Positions 1-10,678 of a stretch of DNA of 64,000 nucleotides are shown piece by piece. Position numbers and translations under genes: made by a program. This DNA is from Brassica napus (taxonomy: Eukaryota; Streptophyta; Magnoliopsida; Brassicales; Brassicaceae): assembly GCF_020379485.1 (NCBI RefSeq), contig NC_063450.1, positions 52,971,374 to 53,035,373 of the forward strand. The letters are read 5' to 3'. Every line of letters starts with the position of its first letter. Position 1 is the stretch's first letter. The notes under the pieces are model-generated. The model worked only from the letters and a program-made list of their open reading frames with translations. It had not been told where the DNA came from and made no database searches.

Positions 1-3000
1 ACCGCAGAAGAGAAGTTCTTCCAGAGTCGTCCAGTATGATTTCATCAATTTTCCCACTCCCTTCCTGATATTCTTTCGATTTGTCCTGATTCGAGTTTTT
101 TTTGGGGTATCTCACAGGCTTATCATGGCCTTGCTGATCGTGTGGGTATCCCTCAGCTAGCTAAGAAGCTAAATCAGGTATGCATGATGAACTTTTTTTG
201 TTGTTACTGACTAGTTTCTTTTCCTTTTAATAGTTTTCGTATCTGGTATTGGTATGTATTATATTAGACCATGACTAATAGAAGCTAGCCTTTCTGTTGC
301 ATGTTTTTCTAGATTCTTGTTCAGCATATCAAGGCTCTGCTTCCTGATTTGAAATCGCGTATAAGTAATGCTTTGGTCGCTACAGCTAAGGAGCATCAAA
401 GCTATGGTGAAATTACAGAGTCCAGGGTATGTGTTCATTACCCAATTTGCGGCTCATCTACTGATTTTTTTTGTTAACAATGACACTGGTATTGGCTTTT
501 GTAACGTACCATTTGTTCCACTTTATAATGTCTTTTGCTCAATCTTTTCGTTTTGAGTAGAAATTTTCTCGTCCAGACTATTTGCTCATGCATAAGCCCT
601 CTCTGTTCATGACATTCATGGAGTATTTTATTTTTAGACTACAACATAAAAGAATCTACATCTGGTAGAACTTTCATTCGAAGGTGTTCTTATTTGTAGA
701 ATATTGTTGGCCAATATGTAGTTAGCTTATTCTAAATATTTACATTTTAAATCGAAATCGTAATATGCTTCTTTTTCATTTCTTTATGAATTGCTTAGTC
801 TTTTGAACTTATCTTATTCTTTGGGTCTTTACTGTCCTTGAAATCTGTAGGCTGGTCAAGGAGCTCTTCTCCTCAACTTTCTTTCAAAATACTGTGAAGG
901 TAATATCTAAAGAAGATATTTTAGTTGAGACAATGGCTCTTTGTTTTATGTTTTTTTTTTTGGCTGATAGTGAACCTCATGGTTAACTTTTTGAAACAGC
1001 ATACTCTTCATTGTTGGAAGGGAAAAGTGAAGAAATGTCTACATCCGAGCTCTCCGGAGGAGCAAGAATTCACCATATTTTCCAATCAATCTTTGTTAAG
1101 AGTTTGGAGGTTCGCTTGCACAACTTTAGCCTTTTCTAATCAATTCTTGCTTAATCTGTATATGCTTCCCGAGCTACTGAGGTGGATTTCTTTTTGAATT
1201 TAGACTGATGAACTTCCTTTACATTGCTTTTCAGGAGGTTGATCCGTGCGAAGACTTGACAGATGATGATATTCGGACTGCGATCCAGAATGCAACTGGT
1301 CCAAGATCCGCATTATTTGTTCCGGCCGTAGTTTTCGTGATTTTTTTCTAAGCATGTTTGGATGCATATCTAATTAAAATCTATTGACTTCAATCTTTTC
1401 TGCATAGGTTCCATTTGAAGTTCTTGTAAGGAGGCAGATATCTCGTTTGTTAGATCCTAGCCTGCAGTGTGCCAGGTTCATTTTTGATGAGCTCATAAAG
1501 GTGAGGTTTGTTTTCTGGTTGTTGATAAATATGATAATCTTAGTTTCATTTTCTTCACAAATTTGAATTTCTTTACAGATTAGCCATAAATGTATGATGA
1601 ATGAGTTGCAGCGCTTCCCTGTCCTGAGAAAGCGAATGGATGAGGTTATAGGGGATTTCCTGCGAGGAGGTCTTGAACCCTCAGAAGCAATGATCGGGGA
1701 TCTCATTGATATGGAGGTATGTATAATGTATTAGAGATCCCTATGATAATTGATGTCATTTACCCCAGAATAAATTATCAGTTGAGATCATGTATTGTCT
1801 ATAAGGAGCAATAACTGATTTTTTTTCTCATGTTGGTTGATTAGGAGCCGCTTTTAGCTTAAGAAGTTGTTATTTCTCCTTTTGTTGGTCGACCAGTTTC
1901 TTATAAAATCTGAACTAAATTATTACTGCGGGTGGTCTTGATTGCTTCAATGGTAATGTCAATGTCTTGCGTGTTGTTTGCAGATGGATTACATAAACAC
2001 TTCACATCCAAATTTTATTGGTGGAACCAAGGCCGTGGAGGCTGCAATGCAACATGTGAAGTCTTCTAGGATTCCCCATCCTGTGGCACGACCAAAGGTA
2101 TGAAGTACGCTGAACAACTTAAATGAAAATTAGGTTAGTGTTTCTTATACGTTTAATTTAATGTAGCAGGATACAGTGGAGCCTGATAGAACATCTTCTC
2201 AGGTGAAGTCTCGATCTTTTCTCGGAAGACAAGCTAATGGAATTGTTGTGGATCAGGTAATGTTATAGTTCTATCTATATATCTTCATGCACTTGGCACT
2301 AACGCCCATGAGCAAATTTGAAATTGTCAAGCCAAAGAGTTGTTATTTGACGCTTTCTCCATTACATGTTCCCAGGGAGTTGTCTCTGCAGATGCTGAAA
2401 AAGCTGCACCAGCTGGTAATGTTCTAATGCTGTCATGTTTAGCTTTCCATTGCATTCAACAAATAAATAAACTGTGGTTTTGTTGATCAATTGATTCTTT
2501 ATAGCAAATGCAAGTGAATCAAGGTGGGGCATTCCTTCCATTTTCCGAGGGAGTAATAACCAGGGAGCCACCAAAGAAAACATCTTAAACAAACCGTTCA
2601 GTGAAGATGTTGAGGATACGTCTCAGAACAACTCATCGATGATCTACCTAAAGGAGGTGTGTCTTCTGTGCTGTCATAGGTTCAATCATACACATTACCC
2701 ACATACATGTTTTACCTATTCAACTCATGCTGTTTCCTTTGCTTGCCTGAAGCCCCCGGCTGTCTTGAGGCCATCCGAAACCCATACAGAACAGGAAGAT
2801 ATTGAAATTCAGATAACAAAGCTGTTACTTAAATCATACTATGACATTGTGAGGAAGAATATTGAGGACTTAGTACCAAAAGCAATCATGCATTTCCTGG
2901 TACGTACTTCATACCTCCCCAAAGTTAGTTGCAGCAACTCAAGTTACATATGAAAAGCATTTTTGTTGTCTTGAAAGTAACTGAGCTCTGTAGATATTGA

Positions 3001-3560
3001 TACCATTTCTATATCATGCTCAGGTAAACCACACGAAACGTGAGCTGCACAATGTCTTCATCAAGAAGCTTTACAGGTGATGCATGTGTTTTCTGTTAGT
3101 ACTTCACATCTGTGTTTGTATAGTTTCTTATTAATGAGTATTCATATCATTCTGGTGCAGGGAGAACTTGTTTGAAGAAATGCTGCAAGAGCCAGATGAG
3201 ATAGCAGGTAAGAGGAAACGCACTCAGGAGACTCTCCACATTCTTCAGCAAGCTTACAGGGTATGTTCTCAGCTTAGACCTAACTCTCCACATTAGTTTG
3301 GTTCAGCAAAAAACATTCTTATGTATGTTCTATATAATCATATGGTTTTGCGTGTTAAGCAGACACTAGACGAGTTGCCTTTGGAAGCAGGATCAGTCTC
3401 CAATGGTGGTACCGATACAACAGGCGTGTCGAAATATCTGGACTTGCCGACATCTTCTTCGATGTATTCAATGAGCAGTTCACCATACTCAGCATCTCCA
3501 GGTAATGGAAGAAGATACAGAAGAGCAGGAGATCAACACCAAAACGGATATGGATTCTGA
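1..3560 (+). CDS. DRP3A: Dynamin-related GTPase DRP3-type, C-terminal part (5' end outside window)
   Basis: Mechanochemical GTPase of the dynamin family; the DRP3 group divides mitochondria and peroxisomes (family knowledge). The window opens inside the gene, so the GTPase domain is missing. About 16 exons can be joined: roughly 1-32, 118-177, 313-427, 851-900, 1000-1108, 1235-1329, 1409-1500, 1580-1716, 1982-2097, 2170-2256, 2376-2414, 2505-2655, 2753-2898, 3025-3075, 3162-3259 and 3361-3560. They encode the middle domain (YHGLADRVGIPQLAKKLNQ; LLDPSLQCARFIFDELIK), a Ser-rich variable linker, and a GTPase effector domain (LLKSYYDIVRKNIEDLVPKA ... LYRENLFEEMLQEPDEIA), then a Ser/Gly-rich tail ending NGYGF. 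No stops or frameshifts interrupt the exons. DRP3A rather than DRP3B rests on the CYSTM and L-galactose dehydrogenase neighbours, as at At4g33650. Confidence 0.9.
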
Positions 3561-4136
3561 CATGATCCAGAATCAATATATCTGACTTTTGATAAATGAT
3601 AAAACGCATTTTCACTCGGTTAATGACTCTCATCAGGTATTTAGTATAATTAAATTATGTGTTGGCAAAATGAAGAAAGTTATATAGGAGAATGGGACAA
3701 CGGGTGTTGGAGTCAGCATTGGGTTTGACTGGGGAGAGAGTAAGAAGGTGATATAGTAGTTTCTATTGGGTTCAGATGCTCCATGTAATGTAACAATAAC
3801 AGGAAGCAAACTCTTGCACTCTACATATTTTTGAATTGGTTCAAAAATAATGTACCCTATTTGAGTTCCCTCACAACTTTGTTGAATATCGATAAAGGTT
3901 TTTGTATGAATTACATAAACTAGTACGAATTAGGCAAAACAACTTGCAGTTGCTGAAGAAAATCAGCAACAGAAGCAGAGGAAATGGATTATGAATCCAT
4001 CTTTGTCAACGTGTATTTGTATTGGCTAAAGAACTCAGTTTGAAGGGGTATAAAATTTTATTACATAAATCTCATCATAACCAAAAAAAAAAACACACAC
4101 ACACAAAGAGAGATCTAAATTTCTTTTTAAAGAAGT
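3561..4136. other. Convergent 3' flanks of DRP3A and CYSTM gene
   Basis: AT-rich sequence between two genes that converge. It should hold both 3' UTRs and polyadenylation regions. A short (CA)n run lies near 4093-4105. No other gene or repeat was recognised. Confidence 0.6.
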
Positions 4137-4500
4137 TCAATCAATGCATATAATGGTCGGGTCGCAGCAACATTCATCCACAAGGCAGCAACAACACATA
4201 GCCGCAAGTCTGCATCAACACACAAATTACAACAGAATCAATACAATACTAACTCATAACGTTTCCATAACACGTTGAAAATTATAAACCTTAGTCCTAA
4301 CTCCTTGGTTATTTGCTAAGCTAATTATAGAAACAAGACAACACTTACAGTCCTTCAAGGAAACCAGGTTTCTTTCTTGGCGGCGGTGGCGGGGGCGGTG
4401 GTGGAGCATAGTACTGCGGTGGTACTCCAACTGGAGGCGGCGGGCCATGAGGGTAGTTTCCCGGTGCAGGGTAAGGGTAAGCATACTTTGGATCACTCAT
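4137..4500 (-). CDS. CYSTM family small cysteine-rich tail-anchored protein
   Basis: Two exons, complement(4137..4209, 4349..4500), give a 74-residue protein. The ATG at 4498-4500 begins MSDPKYAYPYPAPG. The first half is Pro/Tyr/Gly-rich with a run of about ten prolines, then KKPGFLEGLLAAMCCCCLVDECCCDP and a short tail. That layout is diagnostic of the CYSTM family: a disordered Pro-rich head and a Cys-rich C-terminal membrane module, linked to stress tolerance (family knowledge). The intron has a GTAAGT donor and CAG acceptor and joins in frame. The gene lies downstream of L-galactose dehydrogenase on the same strand, as in Arabidopsis (At4g33660 position). No symbol is given because family naming is not settled. 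Confidence 0.88.
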
Positions 4501-5211
4501 ATTTTTGCTAGAGAAGCGATCAAATCACTGAAAAAGACTAATAAACTGTAGATTTTGCGTTGGGAAACGAAGGAAAATAATAGTAGACAGAGAGAGAGAG
4601 AAGACTGACGAAGATCTTTAGAGCACAAATATGAGCTTGTGTGTTTATATTTGCCAAAGACCACAGCTTCCTTCGAGGATGTTTCTTATACAAGTTGATA
4701 AAAAAAATAACAATGTATGTTTTGGGAAAGAAGAATGTGTGGAGGAGAATTTGAGAATAATCTTGAAAGTACACACAAAGTTAACTTTTACAAAGCGGCG
4801 AAGAAAAAGAGAGATATAAAAGACGTTTAGGAATCAAATGCTTTGGTGGAATGGAACATTCGACACGGTTCTAGAGATGAGAGGAAGCATCGGTGGTGAT
4901 GCAATCAAAGCGTTTGCTTTTGTTTTGGAGTTTCTTTTATTATTCTCTTCCTTCTTTCCAGAGTTTTCCTTCGGTTACTTCCTCAAAAACTTGTTCACAC
5001 TTCGTTATCATACATTCTACAGTCTATTTTTTTGTGTTGTAATATCTTCCCCATAATCTCACCATGTGCTCTAATAAAATAAAACCATTTTTAAGATGCT
5101 TTGATATCTCAGAAAACTTTATTAATCGTATCAAAAGAACTTAAAACTGTTACCGACGACACATCAAAGCATTCCAAGAAGTAAATGTGAACAAACACAG
5201 CAAAAGAGCTT
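4501..5211. other. CYSTM promoter and L-galactose dehydrogenase 3' flank
   Basis: About 700 bases between two minus-strand genes. On the minus strand a TATA-like ATATAAAC at about 4643-4650 lies some 145 bases before the CYSTM start codon, with a GA-rich (CT-rich on minus) leader at 4585-4602. The rest is AT-rich with no convincing coding sequence. Confidence 0.5.
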
Positions 5212-6577
5212 CTACTTCTGATCGACTCCACTTGGCCATGTCTGATTCTTGACAGGCTCGAGAATAGCTTCAACCTCAGAGAGAGTTTCTTGATCCATAC
5301 CCAAATCTTCAAGCTCTCTAACTGCTGCAACATTTTCTTCTACCTGACTCAAAATAAAACACACACATTGTTTTCGTATGTTAACTCCAGTGAGATTGAT
5401 TTGAGATTTGAGTACCTGTGAGACAGAGCTCATTCCAACCAACACTGATGAAATCTCCTTGTTTGCCAAACTGTACTGCAACGCCAACTTTGTGATCTTC
5501 TTACCCTTTGATTTACAATGAGCAGCAGCGGCTTTGCAAGCAGACTACACAAAAACAATAAAAGTATAACAAAGAATCTAACCATCTATGGTTAATAGAA
5601 TACTACATGCAACGGAGTGTTCTATGACAATGGTATGTGTCAATACCTTGAGCTCAGGGGAAGCAGGATGCCATTCAGGACCACCTTGTTCCGTAAGAAG
5701 ACCCATTGCTAACGGAGAAGCACTAATCACACCCACACCTTTCCCTTTCAAGTAAGGTATCAAATCCACCAACGTCGAATCATTCACACCGTAATGGCAG
5801 TACGATAGTATCACATCGACCGTCCCTGGAGGCACTCGATCAAGAACATAAGTGAAAATATCCAACGGGAGACCAGTGATACCGATGAACCGTGTCTTCC
5901 CTTCACGTTTCAGTTTCTGGAGCGCAGGGATCGTTTCACTCACAATCTGTCTCAATCAAGAAACAACCAATTAGCAAAACGCTGTTCACAGAGAGTGATA
6001 AAATCAAGAGAGAGCGATCAAAAACCTGGTCAAGAGACCCGAACTCAATGTCGTGGCAATGAAGTATGTCAACGTAGTCTAGCTGAAGCCTCTCCAAGCT
6101 CTCGTCGATGCTCTTTGTTACTCTCTCGGCGCTGAAGTCGAAACCTTCTTCGTAACGTCCACACTTGGTTGCAACAATGTAGTCGCTTCTAGGGACTTGT
6201 AGTGCCTTGAGTCCTTTACCAAGCATCTTCTCCGATAGTGTTCCTCCATAATACCTTCTCAAAATCAAAAACTTTAAATAAATAACATTAACCATAGAGA
6301 ATCAAATCACTCAAGTCTACTATTCATTCTGACAATTATCGACTATGAATCAGTAAGTTCTTCAGATGAAAAGAGATAGAAGAAGTGATTATTACGGGGA
6401 AGTGTCGAAGAAGTTAATGCCTTGTCGGAACGCTTCGCGTACGGTGGCGACGGCATCAACTTCGGCGACTGGACCGAAGACGCTTCCGAGCGGAGAGGCG
6501 CCGAAGCCAACTGAGCTAACTTTGAGGCCTGTGTTTCCCAGAGGACGAAGCTCCATCTTGGCCTGAGGAATCGACAT
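5212..6577 (-). CDS. L-GalDH: L-galactose dehydrogenase (aldo/keto reductase)
   Basis: Oxidises L-galactose to L-galactono-1,4-lactone with NAD, the penultimate step of the Smirnoff-Wheeler ascorbate pathway, in the cytosol (family knowledge). Five exons, complement(5212..5343, 5416..5544, 5647..5946, 6026..6254, 6396..6577), join to 972 nt, 323 residues. The aldo/keto reductase tetrad is visible: Asp and Tyr in FFDTSPYYGG, Lys in IVATKCGRY, His in VDILHCHDIE. The cofactor-binding C-terminal half has SYCHYGVNDSTL, GVGVISASPLAMGLL and SSVLVGMSSVSQVEENVAA. The chosen start, MSIPQAKMELRPLGNTG, adds seven residues before a second in-frame Met at MELRPLG, either of which could initiate. All exons are open. 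Position matches At4g33670. Confidence 0.95.
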
Positions 6578-6779
6578 CGCTAGAAAAGATCGACACAAAA
6601 GTGGTGCTCTCTCAGACAAAACTGATGCAACTGGGGAGATAGATATGGTCGAGAAGAGAATACAAGTCGATACCTGTTCTGTTTTGGATTTTTTATACAC
6701 ATGGTGCTTAAGTTCCAGAAACTACGATTATACCCTTTTCGATCGAAATTACGACTTGGTTTACATGGTATAGAAAATC
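6578..6779. promoter_or_regulatory. Upstream region of L-galactose dehydrogenase
   Basis: 5' leader and promoter of the minus-strand gene ending at 6577. It ends where a duplicated segment begins near 6780. No TATA box was assigned. Confidence 0.4.
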
Positions 6780-7345
6780 AATCATACTTCTAGACTTGAT
6801 TTACATGCTATATAGACTCTTGATTTACATGCTATAATATTTTTTGGAACTATATGCTTTTCTCGTTCTCAATTTTCTTTTTCTTTTTTAGTTCTGGTTG
6901 AACTATTGATATAGCTTTTTTTGAGAATAAACTATTGATTCAGAGTTATTAAATAGCTTTTTCTTACAGAAACTATTGATTCAAAGTTGTTATACCATAA
7001 CCCTTAGTTATTGGAGACATAGGCTGATAAATTGAAGAAACGGTTGAACCAAAAATACAAGTCATATAGCTTTTCTTATTATATTTATGTCTAATCCGCA
7101 GCTAAATTAAACTACTAATTTTAGGAAATTTGTTCCATCATCTTTAGCCGTCCTTGATACGGTGACGGTCATCACTATCAGCTCTAAATAATGTGCGTAC
7201 ATCAGTTCAAAAATGTTCGGAAACTGTTTATACATAAGTTCTAGTCACATTTACTTGAAAACGTGACACCAACTAGGCCATAAACTATCATTTATATACA
7301 TGTAATACTGTAAATTTTATAAGTATCCATCACAAACTGTAATTT
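6780..7345 (+). repeat. Duplicated copy of the PR-1 promoter segment also found at 15.2-15.9 kb
   Basis: This stretch resembles 15200-15896, the region just upstream of the PR-1-like gene at 15958. Shared blocks include TTTACATGCTATA, CATAACCCTTAG, GAGACATAGGC, TAAATTGAAGAA, GAACCAAAA, ATCATCTTTAGCCGTCC, CACTATCAGCTCTA and ACTAGGCCATAAACTATCAT. No PR-1 coding sequence follows, so it is an orphan promoter copy or a shared repeat. A shorter third copy of its left part is at 8438-8545 and a fourth at 14526-14580. Confidence 0.7.
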
Positions 7346-7675
7346 TTTTATTTTTAATTTTTTTATCGTGTTATTTGAGCTCATACATCATTTTTGATGC
7401 AAATGATTTTCTCGATGGCAGGGGAAAAGTATGTACTGCTTCCTCAATGGTGGAATGCAGGAGCTATAACTGAATTGTATGTTTCAGCAACCTTAGAATT
7501 GCTCTCTGCATTAAAAAAAAATTTGGTGGTCTTGTTTGTGATTCATTAGAATAATGTGAGTTGGCAAAACCTAAATATGAATTGGTAGATAGAAAATTGA
7601 CATCAGAAAGTGAGAAGGAGAAACTCCTACACGGTTTTATGCAAAGAGTGCATATCTAGTACGTGATACACTTGA

Positions 7676-7830
7676 GATCTTGGATGTTCTACGCTCATTT
7701 ATGGTTAACTTTATCCAAACATATTACTTTTTATTACTGGAGCGGACAAATGAAGAATTTCTTGGCTCTTTTCATTATTGGAGCGGACATATTACTTGGA
7801 TCTTGGATGTTCAACGCTCATTACTTTTTT
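7676..7830. repeat. Imperfect direct repeat, about 122-base period
   Basis: GATCTTGGATGTTCTACGCT near 7676 returns as GATCTTGGATGTTCAACGCT near 7798, and ATTACTGGAGCGGACA near 7732 returns as ATTATTGGAGCGGACA near 7775. A local duplication with no recognised function. 7346-7675 holds nothing I could identify. Confidence 0.6.
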
Positions 7831-7833
7831 TTT

Positions 7834-8156
7834 TGTCAAAAATGGCTTATGCTCAGTCTTCACAGGACTATCGTTCCTCAAGCTAACCGAAGATTTGGTT
7901 AAAAGAAAGTATTGTTCGCGTTTATCAGCAATAAAACTTTTGAGTGGCTCAACACGTCCCAAGCGGCTTATGTCGATGCAAGTAACATCATGAGAGAGGA
8001 GGAGTCTTCCTTTGAGGTTTTTGTACTCGAGCGGTTTTTGTACTCGAGCATATAAATAGTAATGTTGTTACCGTGGATTGCATCAATCTTTGTTATAACA
8101 ACGCTCCCTTCTGCGGGGTAACGAGACGTAACCATCCTACAAAGTTTCGTATTCAT
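7834..8156 (-). pseudogene. eIF2-alpha-like S1-domain fragment, frame broken by a 17-bp duplication
   Basis: The minus strand reads MNTKLCRMVTSRYP, then VVITKIDAIHGNN and YMLEYKN. After a frame change it continues LKGRLLLS, ISRLGRVEPLKSFIADKREQ and VSLRNDSPVKTEHKPF. The order CRM..YP - hydrophobic strand - LEYxNxxG - LLS - GRVEP matches the N-terminal S1 (OB-fold) domain of translation initiation factor eIF2-alpha, although divergent. The frame is broken where a 17-base unit (GGTTTTTGTACTCGAGC on plus) is tandemly duplicated at about 8024-8057; removing one copy would restore the frame. No downstream eIF2-alpha exons were found. It could be a captured exon; the family call is inference from motif order. 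Confidence 0.5.
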
Positions 8157-8437
8157 GGCTCGCTTCAAAAAATAATGCAAAAATGAATATATTAGACGGT
8201 GAGAAACACAATAAAACTGATTCCGATTGAAGAAGCGTAGATATATCAAAGATTAGAGAATCTGAGAGTACCTGAAAAGAAACAGAATGTGATATCCAAA
8301 ACGCAGAGCAAATCAACAAATCTGAGAGTAACTAGAATGAAGGGAGTGATCTTCCAAAACGCAGAGCGGATCTTAAAGAGAGAGAGGATTATATAGGAGA
8401 GCCGCAGGAATCTCTAGAGTTTTAAGGTTCCAGATGG

Positions 8438-8545
8438 GCTGATTTTAATGCTTTGTAGTTCAAGACTTGATTTACATGCTATAATATTTTTTGGAACTAT
8501 ATGCTTTTCTCGTTCTCATTTTTCTTTTTCTTTTTTCCTAAATAT
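8438..8545. repeat. Third copy of the dispersed promoter-associated repeat
   Basis: ACTTGATTTACATGCTATAA, ATATGCTTTTCTCGTTCTCA and the following pyrimidine run repeat 6790-6890 almost exactly. A related copy at 14526-14580 resumes at 15195 after a MITE insertion. 8157-8437 and 8546-8654 hold nothing else recognised. Confidence 0.7.
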
Positions 8546-8654
8546 TAGTTCCTAAAATGGATTGTTTACTTCTATTCACAAAATCAACCCACCGTTTAAA
8601 AAGTTTCAAAAATTGGACCCAATTGAAGGGAATTTTTTTTGATTCTCCAAAATA

Positions 8655-9251
8655 GGGGTATTATTCAATCATCGATTTAAAATTATTTATTAATGTTTTG
8701 TAATCTATCAGATTTTAAAATAATGAATTCTAAAATCTCGGCAGTATGTCATGGATTTTGAATTCAATCATTTGTTCATGAGAATCCATGAAATATTACT
8801 TTAAATCAAATTTAAAATACAAAGAATTTTAAAATCTTTAAAACTTGAATAACATTCGATTTTAAAAACCGAATTTAATGATTCATTAATGAGACGTAAA
8901 TGTGCGTCACTTTTACGACTAATGCTTTTACGATTAAATTACGACCACTTGCCTGAGTCGTACATTTACGTCTGATTTACGACTAATTCATTTAGTCGTA
9001 ATATTACGACCAATGTGCCTCCAATAATTATTTACGACAGCTTCTAACGACCAATCAGTTTTCGAAGTTAATTGGTCGTAAAATCCATATTACGACCAAA
9101 TGGCTACTTATACTGTAGTCATTAAGGTTTTGTTTTCTTGTAGCGATTGAATAACACTAGATTTAAATAGAATATAGAACCATCATTTAAATAACTGTGT
9201 ATTGTGTTTAGATTTAAATTCTATTAAAATATATGATTGAATAATACCACC
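8655..9251. mobile_element. MITE-like element with GGGGTATTATTCAATCAT terminal inverted repeats
   Basis: The left end GGGGTATTATTCAATCAT is mirrored by the right end, whose reverse complement is GGTGGTATTATTCAATCAT (one-base length difference). TA flanks both ends (8653-8654, 9252-9253). The interior is AT-rich with further GATTTTAAAAT and TTGAATAACA motifs and contains a separate CACTA-type fragment at 8886-9145. No coding sequence. The superfamily was not assigned because the target duplication is short. Confidence 0.65.
8886..9145. mobile_element. Truncated CACTA-type terminus with TTACGACYAA subterminal repeats
   Basis: TTACGACTAA, TTACGACCAA and their reverse complements (TTGGTCGTAA, TTAGTCGTAA) recur about ten times, the clustered short motif typical of CACTA subterminal regions. 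The stretch ends TTTTCTTGTAGCG at 9133-9145, one base from the reverse complement of the CACTACAAGAAAA terminus of the complete element at 44008. No matching left terminus is visible, so this appears to be a solo right end, of a different subfamily from the 44 kb element (which uses CCGACGGA motifs). Confidence 0.6.
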
Positions 9252-10123
9252 TAAATTTTATTTTTATATTTTTAAAATTTAAGACCTTATTATTTAGGCA
9301 TTCATGTTCAAGCATTTGGTTTTCGTTTATTTTTGTTATTGTTGCTGTATTTACTGTATTGATTAAAAAAAAATCTTTACTTACAATTTTTATTTAAAAA
9401 TTTATTGTAGTGTAACTATGTCATTTTGATTTCATTACATTTTATTAGTTTTAAGAAATCATGTGAAAACCAAATCCTTATGTTTCTATATTTGTTTTGT
9501 TATGAAAATGTGTTTGTTTTGTTCATTGTCTTGATATCCTATCTTAGGTTGATGCCTAGTTGAACTAATCTAATAAACATTGGAAAATTGTTAAACCATT
9601 TGAACTAAAAAAGAAAGAAAGAAAATTAAACACTGATCAGGTCAGACCACTAATTAGAAACCGTTTTCACGGTTACACACCTCTATTATAATAAGCATTA
9701 AGCATCATTTGCATCTCTTCACCTGACCTGGTAAAAGTCATAGTAATTAACAAGCATAAAACATAGAAGTTATCTAGAGTATAAAATATACATTAAAATA
9801 TTCTAATGATTTGTATATCTTGTGTTTCGAAGTTTCTACTAGATAATAATTTTAAAAACATACAAAAGTATATGGCAATTTTGAAGAAATTGTCTTGCAT
9901 TTTTAATACTTCTAAAATTGTGCAGTCAAATCAATATTCTTAAATTTATTTACAAATGGACAATTTTATTAATTTACGGCTCTATGTTCTGACCCTTTCG
10001 CTAATTGACTTTGTAAAACAGATTAAAATAAAATTACTGCAAGCAAGTGTGTATTAGTTTGCCAAAAACTATTTTCCAAGTGTTAATACTTGCCCATAAA
10101 ATAACTCTAATGTAAACAGTAAC
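9252..10123. other. AT-rich upstream region of the first PR-1-like gene
   Basis: No coding sequence recognised. Probably contains the distal promoter of the gene at 10190. Confidence 0.5.
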
Positions 10124-10129
10124 GTGCAC

Positions 10130-10138
10130 TATATATAT
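10130..10138 (+). promoter_or_regulatory. TATA box of PR-1-like gene 1
   Basis: TATATATAT sits about 52-60 bases before the ATG at 10190, placing a start site near 10160 and a short A-rich leader. Confidence 0.7.
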
Positions 10139-10189
10139 CCTCGTTTGGAACCCACAAATCATATTATCATATCCAACCAAGAAAAAAGT

Positions 10190-10678
10190 ATGAAGATTTC
10201 TTCTCAAACCCTAGTATTCGTGACTATAGCACTTGTTTTAGCTTTTGCAGTTCCTCTGAAAGCCCAAGACAGTCAACAAGATTATCTCGATGTGCACAAC
10301 CGTGCTCGTCGTGCTGTTGGTGTGGCTCCGATAAGATGGCATGCGGATGTGGCGGCATACGCCCGACAATATGCTCTGCGAATGCGGGGGGACTGTCGTC
10401 TCATTCATTCAGGCGGGCGTTACGGCGAAAACTTGGCAGGAAGCACTGGTGATCTGTCTGGAGCTGACGCAGTGAGGTTGTGGGTCAACGAGAAGAACGA
10501 CTACTTCTACAATTCGAACACTTGTCGTTCCGGAAAAGCATGTGGTCACTATACGCAAGTTGTGTGGAGAAACTCGGTGTGGGTTGGATGCGCCAAAGTT
10601 AGGTGTAACAGTGGTGGCACTTTCATCATTTGCAGCTATGATCCTCCTGGTAATGTTAGGGGCCGTTGGCCTTACTAA
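10190..10678 (+). CDS. PR-1-like CAP-domain secreted protein (intact)
   Basis: Single-exon gene of 162 residues. The start is the ATG in AAAGTATGAAG at 10190, just before a classical signal peptide ([20 protein letters not shown], cleavage near LKAQ/DSQQ). The mature protein is a complete CAP domain: [28 protein letters not shown], then the signature [20 protein letters not shown] and C-terminal [17 protein letters not shown]. The six conserved Cys and the His/Glu cavity residues are present. PR-1 proteins are apoplastic, sterol-binding and associated with defence (family knowledge). The last 11 residues, [11 protein letters not shown], fit the CAPE peptide pattern released from some PR-1 proteins. 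It corresponds in position to the At4g33710-33730 cluster; I cannot choose a single orthologue. Confidence 0.93.
   Translation: MKISSQTLVFVTIALVLAFAVPLKAQDSQQDYLDVHNRARRAVGVAPIRWHADVAAYARQYALRMRGDCRLIHSGGRYGENLAGSTGDLSGADAVRLWVNEKNDYFYNSNTCRSGKACGHYTQVVWRNSVWVGCAKVRCNSGGTFIICSYDPPGNVRGRWPY

Noticed and set aside
7680..7993. Short plus-strand frames containing AYAQSSQDY, resembling a PR-1 signal-peptide junction
   Set aside because: The minus strand of the same bases carries the eIF2-alpha-like sequence; the PR-1 resemblance is limited to a few residues and no CAP motif follows.
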